NCBI GenBank assembly: GCA_035715725.1 | Contig: DASTKT010000010.1 | Span: 1-11,120, forward strand | Length of the DNA: 11,120 nt | From: JADGGV01 sp035715725 | GTDB lineage: Bacteria; Gemmatimonadota; Gemmatimonadetes; Longimicrobiales; RSA9 | Direction: 5' to 3' | Part shown: piece after piece, positions 1 to 7,110 of the stretch | Layout: each line of letters begins with the position of its first letter | Position numbering within the stretch: position 1 is the stretch's first letter | Translations under genes and position numbers: made by a program | Notes under the pieces: model-generated | Databases searched by the model: none | What the model saw: the letters and a program-made list of their open reading frames with translations, nothing else | Told to the model about the DNA's origin: nothing

Positions 1-42
1 GATGCTTCCGCTACGACGAACCGGCGCCCCGCCGCTCACGCC

Positions 43-150
43 GTTCTCCCCAGCTCCCAAGCTCCCTGTGAACAAAGCCGTTCAAACGCCGACGAAGCTG
101 CGCCGCCCGGCTTTCCGTTGCCGTTCTCTGCGCCCTCTGCGCCTCTGCAG
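43..150 (-). repeat. Composite dispersed repeat, leader units plus ~40-nt core
   Basis: Seen directly. Read on the minus strand, the stretch has a leader of imperfect ~10-nt units (gcagaggcgcagagggcgc, about 131-149), then a 40-nt core at 89-128. After a short spacer comes a second leader-like block at 43-72 made of GGGAG-rich units. The core recurs at 2663-2703 on the plus strand with one substitution and one inserted base. The 43-72 block recurs at 2639-2668 with 27 of 30 bases equal, and also near 2932-2961. There is no coding potential beyond low-complexity frames. The unit resembles dispersed intergenic repeats often mis-called as short ORFs in environmental genomes. Its mechanism is unknown. 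Confidence 0.7.
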
Positions 151-170
151 TGGGAAGAAATCCGTTCCCT

Positions 171-2531
171 TCACTGCCCTCCCGCCGCCGTCGTGGCGCG
201 GAACGTGAACTCGCGGGGCGGCTCGGCGCCGAGGAGGTGCTTCACGAGGTAGTCCCAGCGGCGGCGGACCATGTAGGGCTCGTTGCCGAAGCCGTGGCGG
301 CGGTTCGGCAGGACGAGCAGATCGAAGTCCTTGTTCGCGGCGATGAGCGAGTCGACGAGCAGGAGCGAGTTGTAGGGCGGGACGTTGTCGTCGCCGCTGC
401 CGTAGGCGATGAGGAGCTTGCCCTGGAGGTTGCGGGCCAGGTTCTGGTTGGCCTGGTCGTCGTAGCTGGTCGTGCCGTCGGCGTTGCGGACGAGCAGGCC
501 CTGCCACTTCTCCCCCCAGTCGTCCTCGTACTCCCGGTTGTCGTGGTTGCCGGCCTCGGAGACGCCGACCTTGAAGAAGTCGGGGTAGCGGAGCAGCGCA
601 TCGGCGGTGGCGTAGCCGCCGCCGGAGTGGCCGTAGATGCCCGCCCGGTCGAGGTCGATCCAGCGGTAGCGCTGCGCGAGCTGCTTCATGGCGGCGACCT
701 GGTCGGGGAGGCCGTTGTCGCCCATGTCGCCGTAGTAGGCGGCGTGGAACGACTTGGAGCGCAGCGGCGTGCCCATGGCGTCGACCTCGACGACGACGAA
801 GCCGAGCTCGGCGAGGGCGCGGGCGTCGCCTCGGGAAGCGACGAAGGAGCGGCTGCCGATGCTGCCGGTCTGCGGCCCCGGGTAGACGTGGTTGACGATG
901 GGGTAGCGCTTCGTCGAGTCGAAGGCGGTCGGGCGGTACATGAGCCCGTAGAGGTCGGTCTTGCCGTCGCGCGCCTTGACGACGAACGGCGTGGGCGGCG
1001 TCCAGCCGGTGGCGACGAGGCGCGAGATGTCGGCCTTCGCGAGCGTCATGAGCACGCGGCCGTCGGCGGCGTCGCGGAGCACGGAGACGGGCGGGACGTC
1101 GACGCGCGAGTAGCCGTCCACGACGTAGCGGCCGTCGGGCGAGAGCGAGACGTCGTGGTCGGCGTCCTCGGGCGTCAGCAGGCGCAGGTTCTTGCCGTCG
1201 AAGCCGACGCGGTAGAGGTGGCGCAGGTACGGATCGCGGCCGGTCTCGCGGCCGGCGCCGGTGAACGTGATCGTGCGCGCCTTCTCGTCGACGCGCAGCA
1301 CCTGCAGCACGTTGCCGGGGCCGCTCGTGATGCGGTTCTTCAGCTTCCCGGTCGTCGCGTCGTAGAGGTAGAGGTTGCCCCAGTCGTCGCGTTCCGAGAA
1401 CCAGATGATCTCGTTGCTGGCGGGGAGCCAGTGCCAGTTGACGCGGCCGGTGCCGGACTCGAAGAACGTGGGCACGGTCTCGTGCAGCACCTCGCGCACG
1501 GCGCCGGTCGCGGCGTCGGCGATGCGGAGGCGCTCGTCCCTGTGGTCGCGCGAGGTGGAGACGAAGGCGAGACGCGAGCCGTCGGGGCTCCACTCGACGT
1601 CGGCCCACTTGCCGCCGCAGAGGATGTGGTCGCAGAGCGTGGAGCGGTGCTGGTCCGGCGGCATCTGGAGGCGGACGATCTTCGGGCCGGCGAGGTCGAT
1701 GACGACGCGGTGGATCATGGCGACGACGCTGTCGCCCGGGAGCGGGTACTTCCACGCCTGGAGCACCGGGTGGCCGACCTGCGTGCGCACGAGGTACATC
1801 TCGCCGACGCCGCGCTGGTCCTGCTGGAACGTGGCGATCTTCCGGGAGTCGGGGGACCAGAGCACGATCGGGCGGTCGCTCTTCACCCAGCCGGCGTTGT
1901 CGGTGGCGTAGCCGAAGTCGGGGACGCCGTCGGTGGTGAGCTGCGTCTCCTTCCCGGTGGCGACGTCGCGGACCCAGAGGTTCCAGTCACGGATGAAGGC
2001 GACGAGCTTGCCGTCGGGCGAGACCGCCTCGCGCGTCGAGTCGATGCGCGCGGTGCGGTACTCGGCGCAGCGCGCGACGTCCGCCGTGCACTCGTAGTGG
2101 CGCCCGCGCGCCTCGACCCGGATGGCCTTGCCGTCGGCGGCGTAGGCGAAGCGGGTGAACGGGAGGCGCTCGGCGCTGAACGTGGTGTCGGCGGCGGCGG
2201 AGAGGGCGGCGGCGAGCTTCGCGGGGTCGAACGCCGGCGCGGCGGTGCGCCGGGCGGGGTCGACGACGACGAACTCGGTGCCGCGCGGCGTCGCGTTGCG
2301 GAACCAGAAGCGGCCATCGGGGAGGAAGACCGGTCTCACGCTGGCGCCGAAGACGAGCGGCGCGGTCTTCCAGCTCATGAACTGCTCGGCGCGGGCGTAG
2401 TCGGCGGCGGTGAGCGCGCGGGGCTGCTGGGCGGCCGCCGGCGCGGCGGCGAGGAGTCCGATCAGCGCCGCGGCGAACCGGCGTGAGACTTCCCTGCTCC
2501 GGCGCGAACGCGGCGGTGCGCCCTGTGGCAT
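171..2531 (-). CDS. Exported S9-family (dipeptidyl peptidase IV-like) serine peptidase
   Basis: This 786-residue protein should cleave peptides, probably next to proline or as N-terminal dipeptides, outside the cytoplasm. A basic N-terminus with RR and KR-type charges (residues 8-18) leads into a hydrophobic stretch and an AAA|QQ cleavage site near residue 34, so it is exported. Residues ~80-500 are a DPP IV-type beta-propeller with repeated WSPDG/SPDGR blades, and ~550-780 are the alpha/beta-hydrolase domain. The nucleophile is Ser636 in GHSGGGYA, the acid Asp714 in GSGDDNVPP, and the base His746 in RRHGF. The 78- and 32-residue spacings equal those of human DPP4 (630/708/740, family knowledge). 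The Glu-Glu motif that binds the free amino terminus in DPP4 is not evident. The matching region reads TDNAGWVKSD (~210-218), so strict dipeptidyl-peptidase activity is uncertain. The start is set by GGAGG at 2538-2542, six bases upstream of the ATG. The gene stands alone and is flanked by inverted repeats. Confidence 0.93.
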   Translation of the reverse strand: MPQGAPPRSRRSREVSRRFAAALIGLLAAAPAAAQQPRALTAADYARAEQFMSWKTAPLVFGASVRPVFLPDGRFWFRNATPRGTEFVVVDPARRTAAPAFDPAKLAAALSAAADTTFSAERLPFTRFAYAADGKAIRVEARGRHYECTADVARCAEYRTARIDSTREAVSPDGKLVAFIRDWNLWVRDVATGKETQLTTDGVPDFGYATDNAGWVKSDRPIVLWSPDSRKIATFQQDQRGVGEMYLVRTQVGHPVLQAWKYPLPGDSVVAMIHRVVIDLAGPKIVRLQMPPDQHRSTLCDHILCGGKWADVEWSPDGSRLAFVSTSRDHRDERLRIADAATGAVREVLHETVPTFFESGTGRVNWHWLPASNEIIWFSERDDWGNLYLYDATTGKLKNRITSGPGNVLQVLRVDEKARTITFTGAGRETGRDPYLRHLYRVGFDGKNLRLLTPEDADHDVSLSPDGRYVVDGYSRVDVPPVSVLRDAADGRVLMTLAKADISRLVATGWTPPTPFVVKARDGKTDLYGLMYRPTAFDSTKRYPIVNHVYPGPQTGSIGSRSFVASRGDARALAELGFVVVEVDAMGTPLRSKSFHAAYYGDMGDNGLPDQVAAMKQLAQRYRWIDLDRAGIYGHSGGGYATADALLRYPDFFKVGVSEAGNHDNREYEDDWGEKWQGLLVRNADGTTSYDDQANQNLARNLQGKLLIAYGSGDDNVPPYNSLLLVDSLIAANKDFDLLVLPNRRHGFGNEPYMVRRRWDYLVKHLLGAEPPREFTFRATTAAGGQ

Positions 2532-2662
2532 GCTGAGCCTCCGTGCGGCTTCGGTGGACGTCGAGGAACGCGGGGCAACTTGTGGGGGGAGCGGCGGTTG
2601 GGCAAGCGCGCCCGGCGTCGGGCCGGGAATGGATTTTTTTCACAGGGAGATTGGGAGCACGG

Positions 2663-2703
2663 GAGAACGGCAACGGAACGCCGGGCGGCGCGAGCTTCGT
2701 CGG
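2663..2703 (+). repeat. ~40-nt core repeat, inverted relative to 89-128
   Basis: This copy begins gagaacggcaacggaacgcc and ends cttcgtcgg. It matches the reverse complement of 89-128 except for one substitution and one extra base. With the copy at 89-128 it brackets the S9 peptidase gene in inverted orientation. Confidence 0.8.
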
Positions 2704-2704
2704 G

Positions 2705-2779
2705 TCCGAACCATCCTCGTTGAGCTGGACCGGTGGAGCGAGGGTCGCCGGTCCAACTCCTTTTTTCGAGGTGGTCCGG
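2705..2779 (+). other. Nested hairpin with T6 tract, terminator-like
   Basis: Inner stem: 2722-2733 (gagctggaccgg) pairs with 2748-2759 (ccggtccaactc) at 11 of 12 positions, plus one G-T, with a 14-nt loop and T6 at 2761-2766. Outer stem: 2706-2719 pairs with 2767-2779 with one mismatch and one bulged base. The inner stem plus T-tract looks like an intrinsic terminator on the plus strand, but no plus-strand gene lies upstream. It may instead be a folded part of the repeat element or end an unannotated transcript. Confidence 0.55.
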
Positions 2780-3020
2780 TGCGATGCGGGTCACGGGTGC
2801 TTCGACCGGGGCGGGGATTCGCGGGTCACCGGCCCGGCTTCGGATCGCGGATTTCGACGGCGGAGCCGGCGTACCCCGGATCCAGATTCCGGATGTGATG
2901 CGTCGCCGCGGCACGCGACCGCACCCCGCGCGTTCTCCCGTGCTCCCATGCTCCCTGTGAATACGTCGTTCGCAGGATGTCGATGCGGAGGGGCGGCGGG
3001 CTGCGGCGGCGCGGCCGGAC

Positions 3021-5420
3021 TCAGGCCGGTAGCGGGATGCGGACCTCGACGCGGGTGCCGGCGTGGGGATGGGACTCGACGACGAGGGAGCCGCCGGCGA
3101 GGCGGGCGCGCTCCTGCATGCTGACGAGGCCGAGGCCGGCGCGGCGGCCGAGCTCGGCGGGCTCGAAGCCGGCGCCGCAGTCGGAGACGCGGAGGCAGAG
3201 CTCGTCGCCGGCGCGCCAGACGCGGACCTCGGCGTCGGCGGCGCCGGAGTGCTTGACGACGTTGCGGAGCGCCTCCTGGGCGACGCGGTAGGCGACGACG
3301 GCGCAATCCGTGGGGATGCGCTCGAGGCCTTCGCCGGCCTCGACGCGGATGGCGATGCCGGCGGCGCGGCCGATGCCGGCGCAATGGGAGCGGACCGCGG
3401 TAACGAGTCCGGCGTCCTCGAGGAGGGAGGGGTGGAGGCGGTGGGAGATGGTGCGGACGCTCTCGGCGAGCATGTCGATGCGGCGCTGGAGGTCGTCGAA
3501 GGGGCCGGGCGCGGCGAAGACCTTCGGGGGGAGGCGGAGCTTGAGCGCGCTGAGCGCGATGCCGAGCGCGGCGACCTGCTGCACGACGTCGTCGTGGATC
3601 TCGCGGGCGACGCGGCGGCGCTCGTCCTCCTGGGCGACGAGGAGGCGGGCGGCGAGCGTGCGGGCCTGCGCATGGCTGTGGCGCAGCGCTTCCTCTCGCT
3701 GGGCCACGGCGGCCTCGGCCTCCTTCCGCTCGGTCACGTCGCGAACGACGCAGAGGACGCGGTCGGCGCCGAGCCGGACGATGCGCGCCTCGAAGTGGGA
3801 GGGCTTCCCCTGGAGCCCGATCGTGTACTCGACGACGGCGGGGCCGCCGCTGCGGAGCGCCTCGTCGATGGCGGCGTGCACCAGCCCGGCGATCTCGGGT
3901 GGCATGATCTCGCGCACCGAGCGGCCGAGGAACTGCTCGGGGGAGACGAGGAGCCGGCTCTCGTCCCGGGCGTGGAAGTCGACGTACGTGCCGGCGCGGT
4001 CGAGGACGAACATCAGGTCGGGGAGCGCGGCGAGGATGGCGCGGTTGCGGGACTCGCTCTCGCGGAGCGCGGCCTCGGCGGCCTTGGGCTCGGTCATGTC
4101 GATGTTGACGCCGACGAGCCGCACGGCGCGGTCGTCGTCGTCGCGCACGACGAGGCCCCGGCCGTGGATCCAGCGGATCGAGCCGTCGGGGCGGACCGCG
4201 CGGAACTCCACGTCCACCTCGCCGCCACGCGCCGCGGCGGCGGCCACCGCGTCGACGACCCGGGACCGGTCCTCCGGGTGGAGGAGCGCAAGGAAGGCCT
4301 CGTGGCTCGCGACGTGGCCGGTGTCGGGGAGGCCGAAGATGCGGCGGCTGATGTCGGACCACTCGGAGCGGCCGGTGGTCAGGTCGAGGTCCCAGGTGCC
4401 GGTCCCGGAGGCCTCGAGGGCGAGGCTCATGCGCTCCTCGCTGAGGCGGACCGCCTCGGCGCCATCCTCGGCCTCGCGGATGAGGGCGGAGAGGAGGAGC
4501 GCGGGGATGGCCAGCGCGGTGATGACCGTCTGGAGCGAGAGCACGTTCGCGCCGGGCGTCTCGCCGACGAAGGGGCCGCGGCCGCGCATCGCGCCGGCGA
4601 CGGAGATGAGGAGCACGACGCCGAGGGCGGCGGCGACGGCGGGCGGCCGGAAGCGGACGGCGGCCCAGAGCGCGAAGGGGAGCGGCAGGAAGAACCGGGC
4701 GGGCGAGGACGGGTCGCCGCCGGCGGGCCCGGCGACGGCGAGCGCGCTGGCGCCGACGATCGCGAGCGCGACGAAGGCGCCCTCGAGGAGGCGCTCGCGG
4801 CGGGGCCTGGGGGCGCCCTCGCCGAGCCAGCCGGCGAGCCCGAGGATCACCGGCACGATGAGGAGCACGGCGAGGCCGTTGGAGAAGAAGCTCAGCCACC
4901 AGGCGAGCGGGAAACCCAGGCCGAGCGCACCGGAGTGGGCGGCGCCGAACGTGGCGACGCCGAGCGAGGTGACGAGCGAGAGGAGCGCGGGCGAGGCCAG
5001 CCCCGCCAGGGCGATGAAGATCGCCATCGGCCGCAGGCGGTCGAGGCGGAGCTCGGGTCCGGCGAACCGCAGCACGGCCGAGGCGCCGAGGAGCGCGAGC
5101 CCGGCGTTGTTGGCGAAGAGGACGATCAGGCCGGTCGGCGGGTCGGCCGGGTGTGTGACGACGTGCGCGGCGGCGGCGGAGACGAACACGACCCACCAGC
5201 GGCGCGGGGGCACGAGGAGCAGCGCCGCGAGGAGGACGGCGCCGGGCGGCCAGAGCGGCGCGAAGAAGATGCCCGGGGCGGCGAGCCAGTGGCCGCCGAG
5301 CACGCCGAGGCCGTAGGCCAGGCCGACGGCGAGCGCGCAGGCGAGGCTCGGGGCGAGGCGGGCCTGCCCGAGCCGCACCAGGGGACGTGACTGCGCCGTC
5401 CGCGCGGAAGCATCCGCCAT
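3021..5420 (-). CDS. MASE1-PAS-PAS sensor histidine kinase (HisKA_3 type)
   Basis: This is a 799-residue membrane sensor kinase. Residues ~22-320 hold several hydrophobic segments with the MASE1-like LWPPGAVLLAALLL stretch (56-69), an integral-membrane sensory domain of unknown ligand. PAS/PAC 1 is at ~327-450, ending in IDMTEPKAAE. PAS 2 is at ~455-570, ending in VRDVTERKEAE. The dimerisation domain carries the HisKA_3 motif REIHDDVVQQ with phosphoacceptor His609. The ATPase domain shows the N box with Asn720 (LRNVVKHS), DCGAGF (747-752) and GLGL (762-765). It should autophosphorylate His609 and pass phosphate to a NarL/LuxR-type response regulator. None is encoded in the window, so it is an orphan here. 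The ATG has a GGAG eight bases upstream. The gene follows the small membrane gene after 124 nt, so read-through from 5726-6652 is possible. An AT-richer patch at 5482-5520 is the only promoter-like stretch, and it is weak. Confidence 0.93.
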   Translation of the reverse strand: MADASARTAQSRPLVRLGQARLAPSLACALAVGLAYGLGVLGGHWLAAPGIFFAPLWPPGAVLLAALLLVPPRRWWVVFVSAAAAHVVTHPADPPTGLIVLFANNAGLALLGASAVLRFAGPELRLDRLRPMAIFIALAGLASPALLSLVTSLGVATFGAAHSGALGLGFPLAWWLSFFSNGLAVLLIVPVILGLAGWLGEGAPRPRRERLLEGAFVALAIVGASALAVAGPAGGDPSSPARFFLPLPFALWAAVRFRPPAVAAALGVVLLISVAGAMRGRGPFVGETPGANVLSLQTVITALAIPALLLSALIREAEDGAEAVRLSEERMSLALEASGTGTWDLDLTTGRSEWSDISRRIFGLPDTGHVASHEAFLALLHPEDRSRVVDAVAAAAARGGEVDVEFRAVRPDGSIRWIHGRGLVVRDDDDRAVRLVGVNIDMTEPKAAEAALRESESRNRAILAALPDLMFVLDRAGTYVDFHARDESRLLVSPEQFLGRSVREIMPPEIAGLVHAAIDEALRSGGPAVVEYTIGLQGKPSHFEARIVRLGADRVLCVVRDVTERKEAEAAVAQREEALRHSHAQARTLAARLLVAQEDERRRVAREIHDDVVQQVAALGIALSALKLRLPPKVFAAPGPFDDLQRRIDMLAESVRTISHRLHPSLLEDAGLVTAVRSHCAGIGRAAGIAIRVEAGEGLERIPTDCAVVAYRVAQEALRNVVKHSGAADAEVRVWRAGDELCLRVSDCGAGFEPAELGRRAGLGLVSMQERARLAGGSLVVESHPHAGTRVEVRIPLPA

Positions 5421-5544
5421 GGTGGCGACTCCGGGACCCTGGGGCTCGCGAGGTAAGCGTCGGAGGGGACCCTCCGCGCTGCAATATGGGGCGGCGACCG
5501 CGCCGGCGACACGAAAATCTTGGCGGGCGGCAGGCGGGGCCGGC

Positions 5545-5646
5545 TCAGGACGCGATCCAGAGGATGATCGCGAGCAGGACGAGCGCGAGGATCACCCAGA
5601 GCCATACGCCCGCGCCGGCGCCCTTCGGTTGAACGTTCAGGTCCAT
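5545..5646 (-). CDS. 33-residue single-pass membrane microprotein
   Basis: Starting at the ATG at 5644-5646, the product is 33 residues. A polar N-terminus (MDLNVQPKGAGAG) is followed by one long hydrophobic helix (residues 14-32, WLWVILALVLLAIILWI with aromatic belts) and a final Ser before the TGA. A GGAAGGA-type ribosome binding site lies just upstream, and a longer in-frame extension to 5826 is low-complexity and lacks one, so the short form is chosen. It lies 79 nt after the PRC/DUF2382 gene on the same strand, probably co-transcribed. It may be an envelope or stress-linked small protein. I do not recognise a named family. Confidence 0.72.
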   Translation of the reverse strand: MDLNVQPKGAGAGVWLWVILALVLLAIILWIAS

Positions 5647-5725
5647 GGTCCTTCCTGTCGAGGGCGGCGCCCGGGCCGGCCCGCGGGTCGGGCCGACCGG
5701 GATGCCGATCACGCCGGGGCCGCGG

Positions 5726-6652
5726 TCAGCGGCTCCCCGGCTCGTCGCTCTCGCGACCGCGCCGCTCGGAGTCGACGTCGTGGACGCGCCGATCCTTGTC
5801 GATGTCGACGCGCTCGCGCCGGACATCCGCCTCGATGTTCCGCTGCTCGGCGACCGCGCGCTTGCGGAGCACGACCTCTTCGCGGACGACGGGGCGTTTC
5901 TCGACGACAGGCTCCTCCTCCGTGATCGGGACGCGAATCTCCTCCTCGCCGATCTCCCGCTCGCCGGCGCGCATTCCCTCCCGGATGGGATGGTGCTCGA
6001 CGTCGACCTCCTCGTGGCGCAGCTCGACCGGGCGGCTCACGTGCTCGGTCTCGACGCGCTTGTGGACACCGACCTCGCCCGCCTCGATGCGACGCTTGCC
6101 GACGCTCAGCTCCTCTTCGGCGCGCGGGATGTGGATCTCGCCATCGGCGCGGTGCGGGGCGCGGCCGCGCTCGGGCGGCCGCTCGCCCTCGCCGCGCATC
6201 CGGGCGGCCGCGCCCGTCGCGGCGGCCGCGCCCGTCGTCGGGCGGGCGCCCGTCGCGGGAGCGGCGCCGGTCGCGGGGGCGGCGCCGGTCGCGCCGGCGG
6301 CATCGAGGCTCGAGAGGTCGGCGCGGCCGTGGAGGCCGGAGAGCCGGGACGCGTCGAGGCGCTCGACGAGCACCTCCTTCTCGCTCTCCCGCAGCGTGGC
6401 GCGGCCGACCGGGATCAGGAGGTGGCGATCCTCGTCGCGCAGGCCGAGCCCGGCCTCGTCGACGTCGCAGTCGAGGAAGCGGACCTTCATGGCGACGGCG
6501 TCGACGAGCAGGTCGTCGACGGTGCCGATCGTGCGGCCGTCGGAGGCGACGACGTCCCAGCCACGCGGATCGGGCTCGCCGTGGGCGACCTCGAGATCGT
6601 CGGACTCGTTGAGGCTCGTCAGGTCCCTGCGTTCGGCCATCCTATCGTCCAT
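5726..6652 (-). CDS. PRC-barrel and DUF2382 (YsnF/AvaK-like) protein
   Basis: This is a 308-residue soluble protein with no signal peptide or membrane segment. Residues ~30-107 form a PRC-barrel (GWDVVASDGRTIGTVDDLLV, then RHLLIPVG). Residues ~118-152 are a low-complexity Ala/Thr/Gly/Pro linker of ATGAAP-type units. Residues ~171-285 are a DUF2382 domain rich in Glu, Arg and Val, with SRPVELRHEEVDVEHHPI and two further repeats of the same pattern. PRC plus DUF2382 proteins (YsnF, AvaK) are linked to general stress in other bacteria, but their biochemistry is not established. The start at 6650-6652 is set by GGAGG at 6658-6662, five bases away. A second in-frame ATG four codons on lacks this spacing. 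The downstream 33-residue membrane gene is probably its operon partner. The linker DNA is an 18-bp tandem repeat (6252-6287) and may vary in length between strains. Confidence 0.88.
   Translation of the reverse strand: MDDRMAERRDLTSLNESDDLEVAHGEPDPRGWDVVASDGRTIGTVDDLLVDAVAMKVRFLDCDVDEAGLGLRDEDRHLLIPVGRATLRESEKEVLVERLDASRLSGLHGRADLSSLDAAGATGAAPATGAAPATGARPTTGAAAATGAAARMRGEGERPPERGRAPHRADGEIHIPRAEEELSVGKRRIEAGEVGVHKRVETEHVSRPVELRHEEVDVEHHPIREGMRAGEREIGEEEIRVPITEEEPVVEKRPVVREEVVLRKRAVAEQRNIEADVRRERVDIDKDRRVHDVDSERRGRESDEPGSR
6252..6287 (-). repeat. 18-bp tandem repeat encoding the ATGAAP linker
   Basis: On the plus strand the unit gtcgcgggagcggcgccg (6252-6269) repeats at 6270-6287 with one base changed, and continues degenerately on both sides. 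Its length is a multiple of three, so copy changes keep the frame. It encodes the interdomain linker of the PRC/DUF2382 protein. Confidence 0.7.
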
Positions 6653-7110
6653 GCTGTCCTCCCTGTCGGTCGTGCGGTACGGTGCGCACCGGCGGTCGGC
6701 GCCGGGCGCTCCCGATCGCCGTCGGGGCAACCTCCAGGCCCCCGGGGCGGGGTTCGGCTCGGCGTGGGACCAAGGTCCAGGGTGAGGCGGCGAGCGGGTC
6801 AAGCGGCGGGCGCGTGGGCGGGGATGGGAACGGAAATCTGTCACACGGAGACACGGGGGACGCGGAGAGTCGCCGGGCATTGGAGACTCGCCGGGGAGCT
6901 CACCTTCCTTTGATGTCACCTCCGGCGTACGCGGGCGGCCGGCGTGTGGGCGGCGGGCCGTTGCCGTCCCTCCGTGTGCCCCGTGTCTCCGTGTGACCCT
7001 TCTGGAGCCGGGGGCCGCCCGCGGACGCGAGGCCGGGCCCGGGCTCGTCCATCGAGAACGACTCCGATCCCGGAACGGACGGCGCCCGGGGGCGTTCGCT
7101 GTGGGGCGTC
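6653..7110. other. 458-nt gene-free gap with regulatory region and repeat element
   Basis: No believable gene lies here. On the minus strand, 6653-6840 should hold the promoter of the PRC/DUF2382 gene. A TTGACC (plus-strand 6797-6802) is a possible -35 without a good -10, and a small palindrome ggaccaaggtcc (about 6768-6779) could bind a regulator. 6841-6996 is an inverted-repeat element. 6997-7110 shows nothing recognisable. Frames through it with TETRGTR-type peptides are repeat artefacts. Confidence 0.55.
6841..6996. repeat. Inverted-repeat element with CACGGAG-type arms
   Basis: The left arm 6841-6868 (tcacacggagacacgggg, then a diverged second part) is the inverse of the right arm 6969-6996. 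The first 18 bases match exactly and about 24-25 of 28 overall. The arms are iterated ACACGGRG units and enclose ~100 nt of GC-rich sequence. Translated, the arms give the TETRGTR / PVSPCD-type peptides that often appear as false ORFs near such repeats. There is no associated gene. Confidence 0.78.

Larger units (their letters stand above)
2639..2961. repeat. Inverted-repeat element with 30-nt arms
   Basis: The left arm (2639-2668) starts ttcacagggag, and the right arm (2932-2961) is its reverse complement at 28 of 30 positions. The arms consist of ~10-nt GGGAG-type units. A T7 run precedes the left arm (ending 2640). The arms enclose 263 nt that include the 40-nt core shared with 89-128 and a strong nested hairpin. 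There is no transposase and no coding content. This is compatible with a small non-autonomous mobile or REP-like element, but target-site duplications were not identified. Confidence 0.72.
2532..3020. other. 489-nt gene-free gap holding an inverted-repeat element
   Basis: No credible ORF lies between the peptidase start and the kinase stop. The gap holds the peptidase ribosome binding site (2538-2542), two facing 30-nt arms (2639-2668 and 2932-2961), and a nested hairpin with a T-tract (2705-2779). No convincing -35/-10 pair for the peptidase gene was found on the minus strand, so its promoter is not resolved. ORFs overlapping the gap are low-complexity GC artefacts. Confidence 0.6.

Noticed and set aside
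150..2486. 778-codon plus-strand ORF opposite the S9 peptidase
   Set aside because: Val/Ala/Gly/Asp-rich composition with no domain. It is the antisense frame of a strongly GC3-biased gene with clear catalytic motifs.
2722..2766. Intrinsic terminator of a neighbouring gene
   Set aside because: Both neighbours are on the minus strand, while the T-tract makes it active only on the plus strand.
3063..5390. 775-codon plus-strand ORF opposite the sensor kinase
   Set aside because: Low-complexity Gly/Glu/Ala/Asp content, no ribosome binding site of note, and the minus strand has a complete kinase.
6841..6996. CRISPR array
   Set aside because: Only two arms, in inverted orientation, with no regular spacers and no cas gene.
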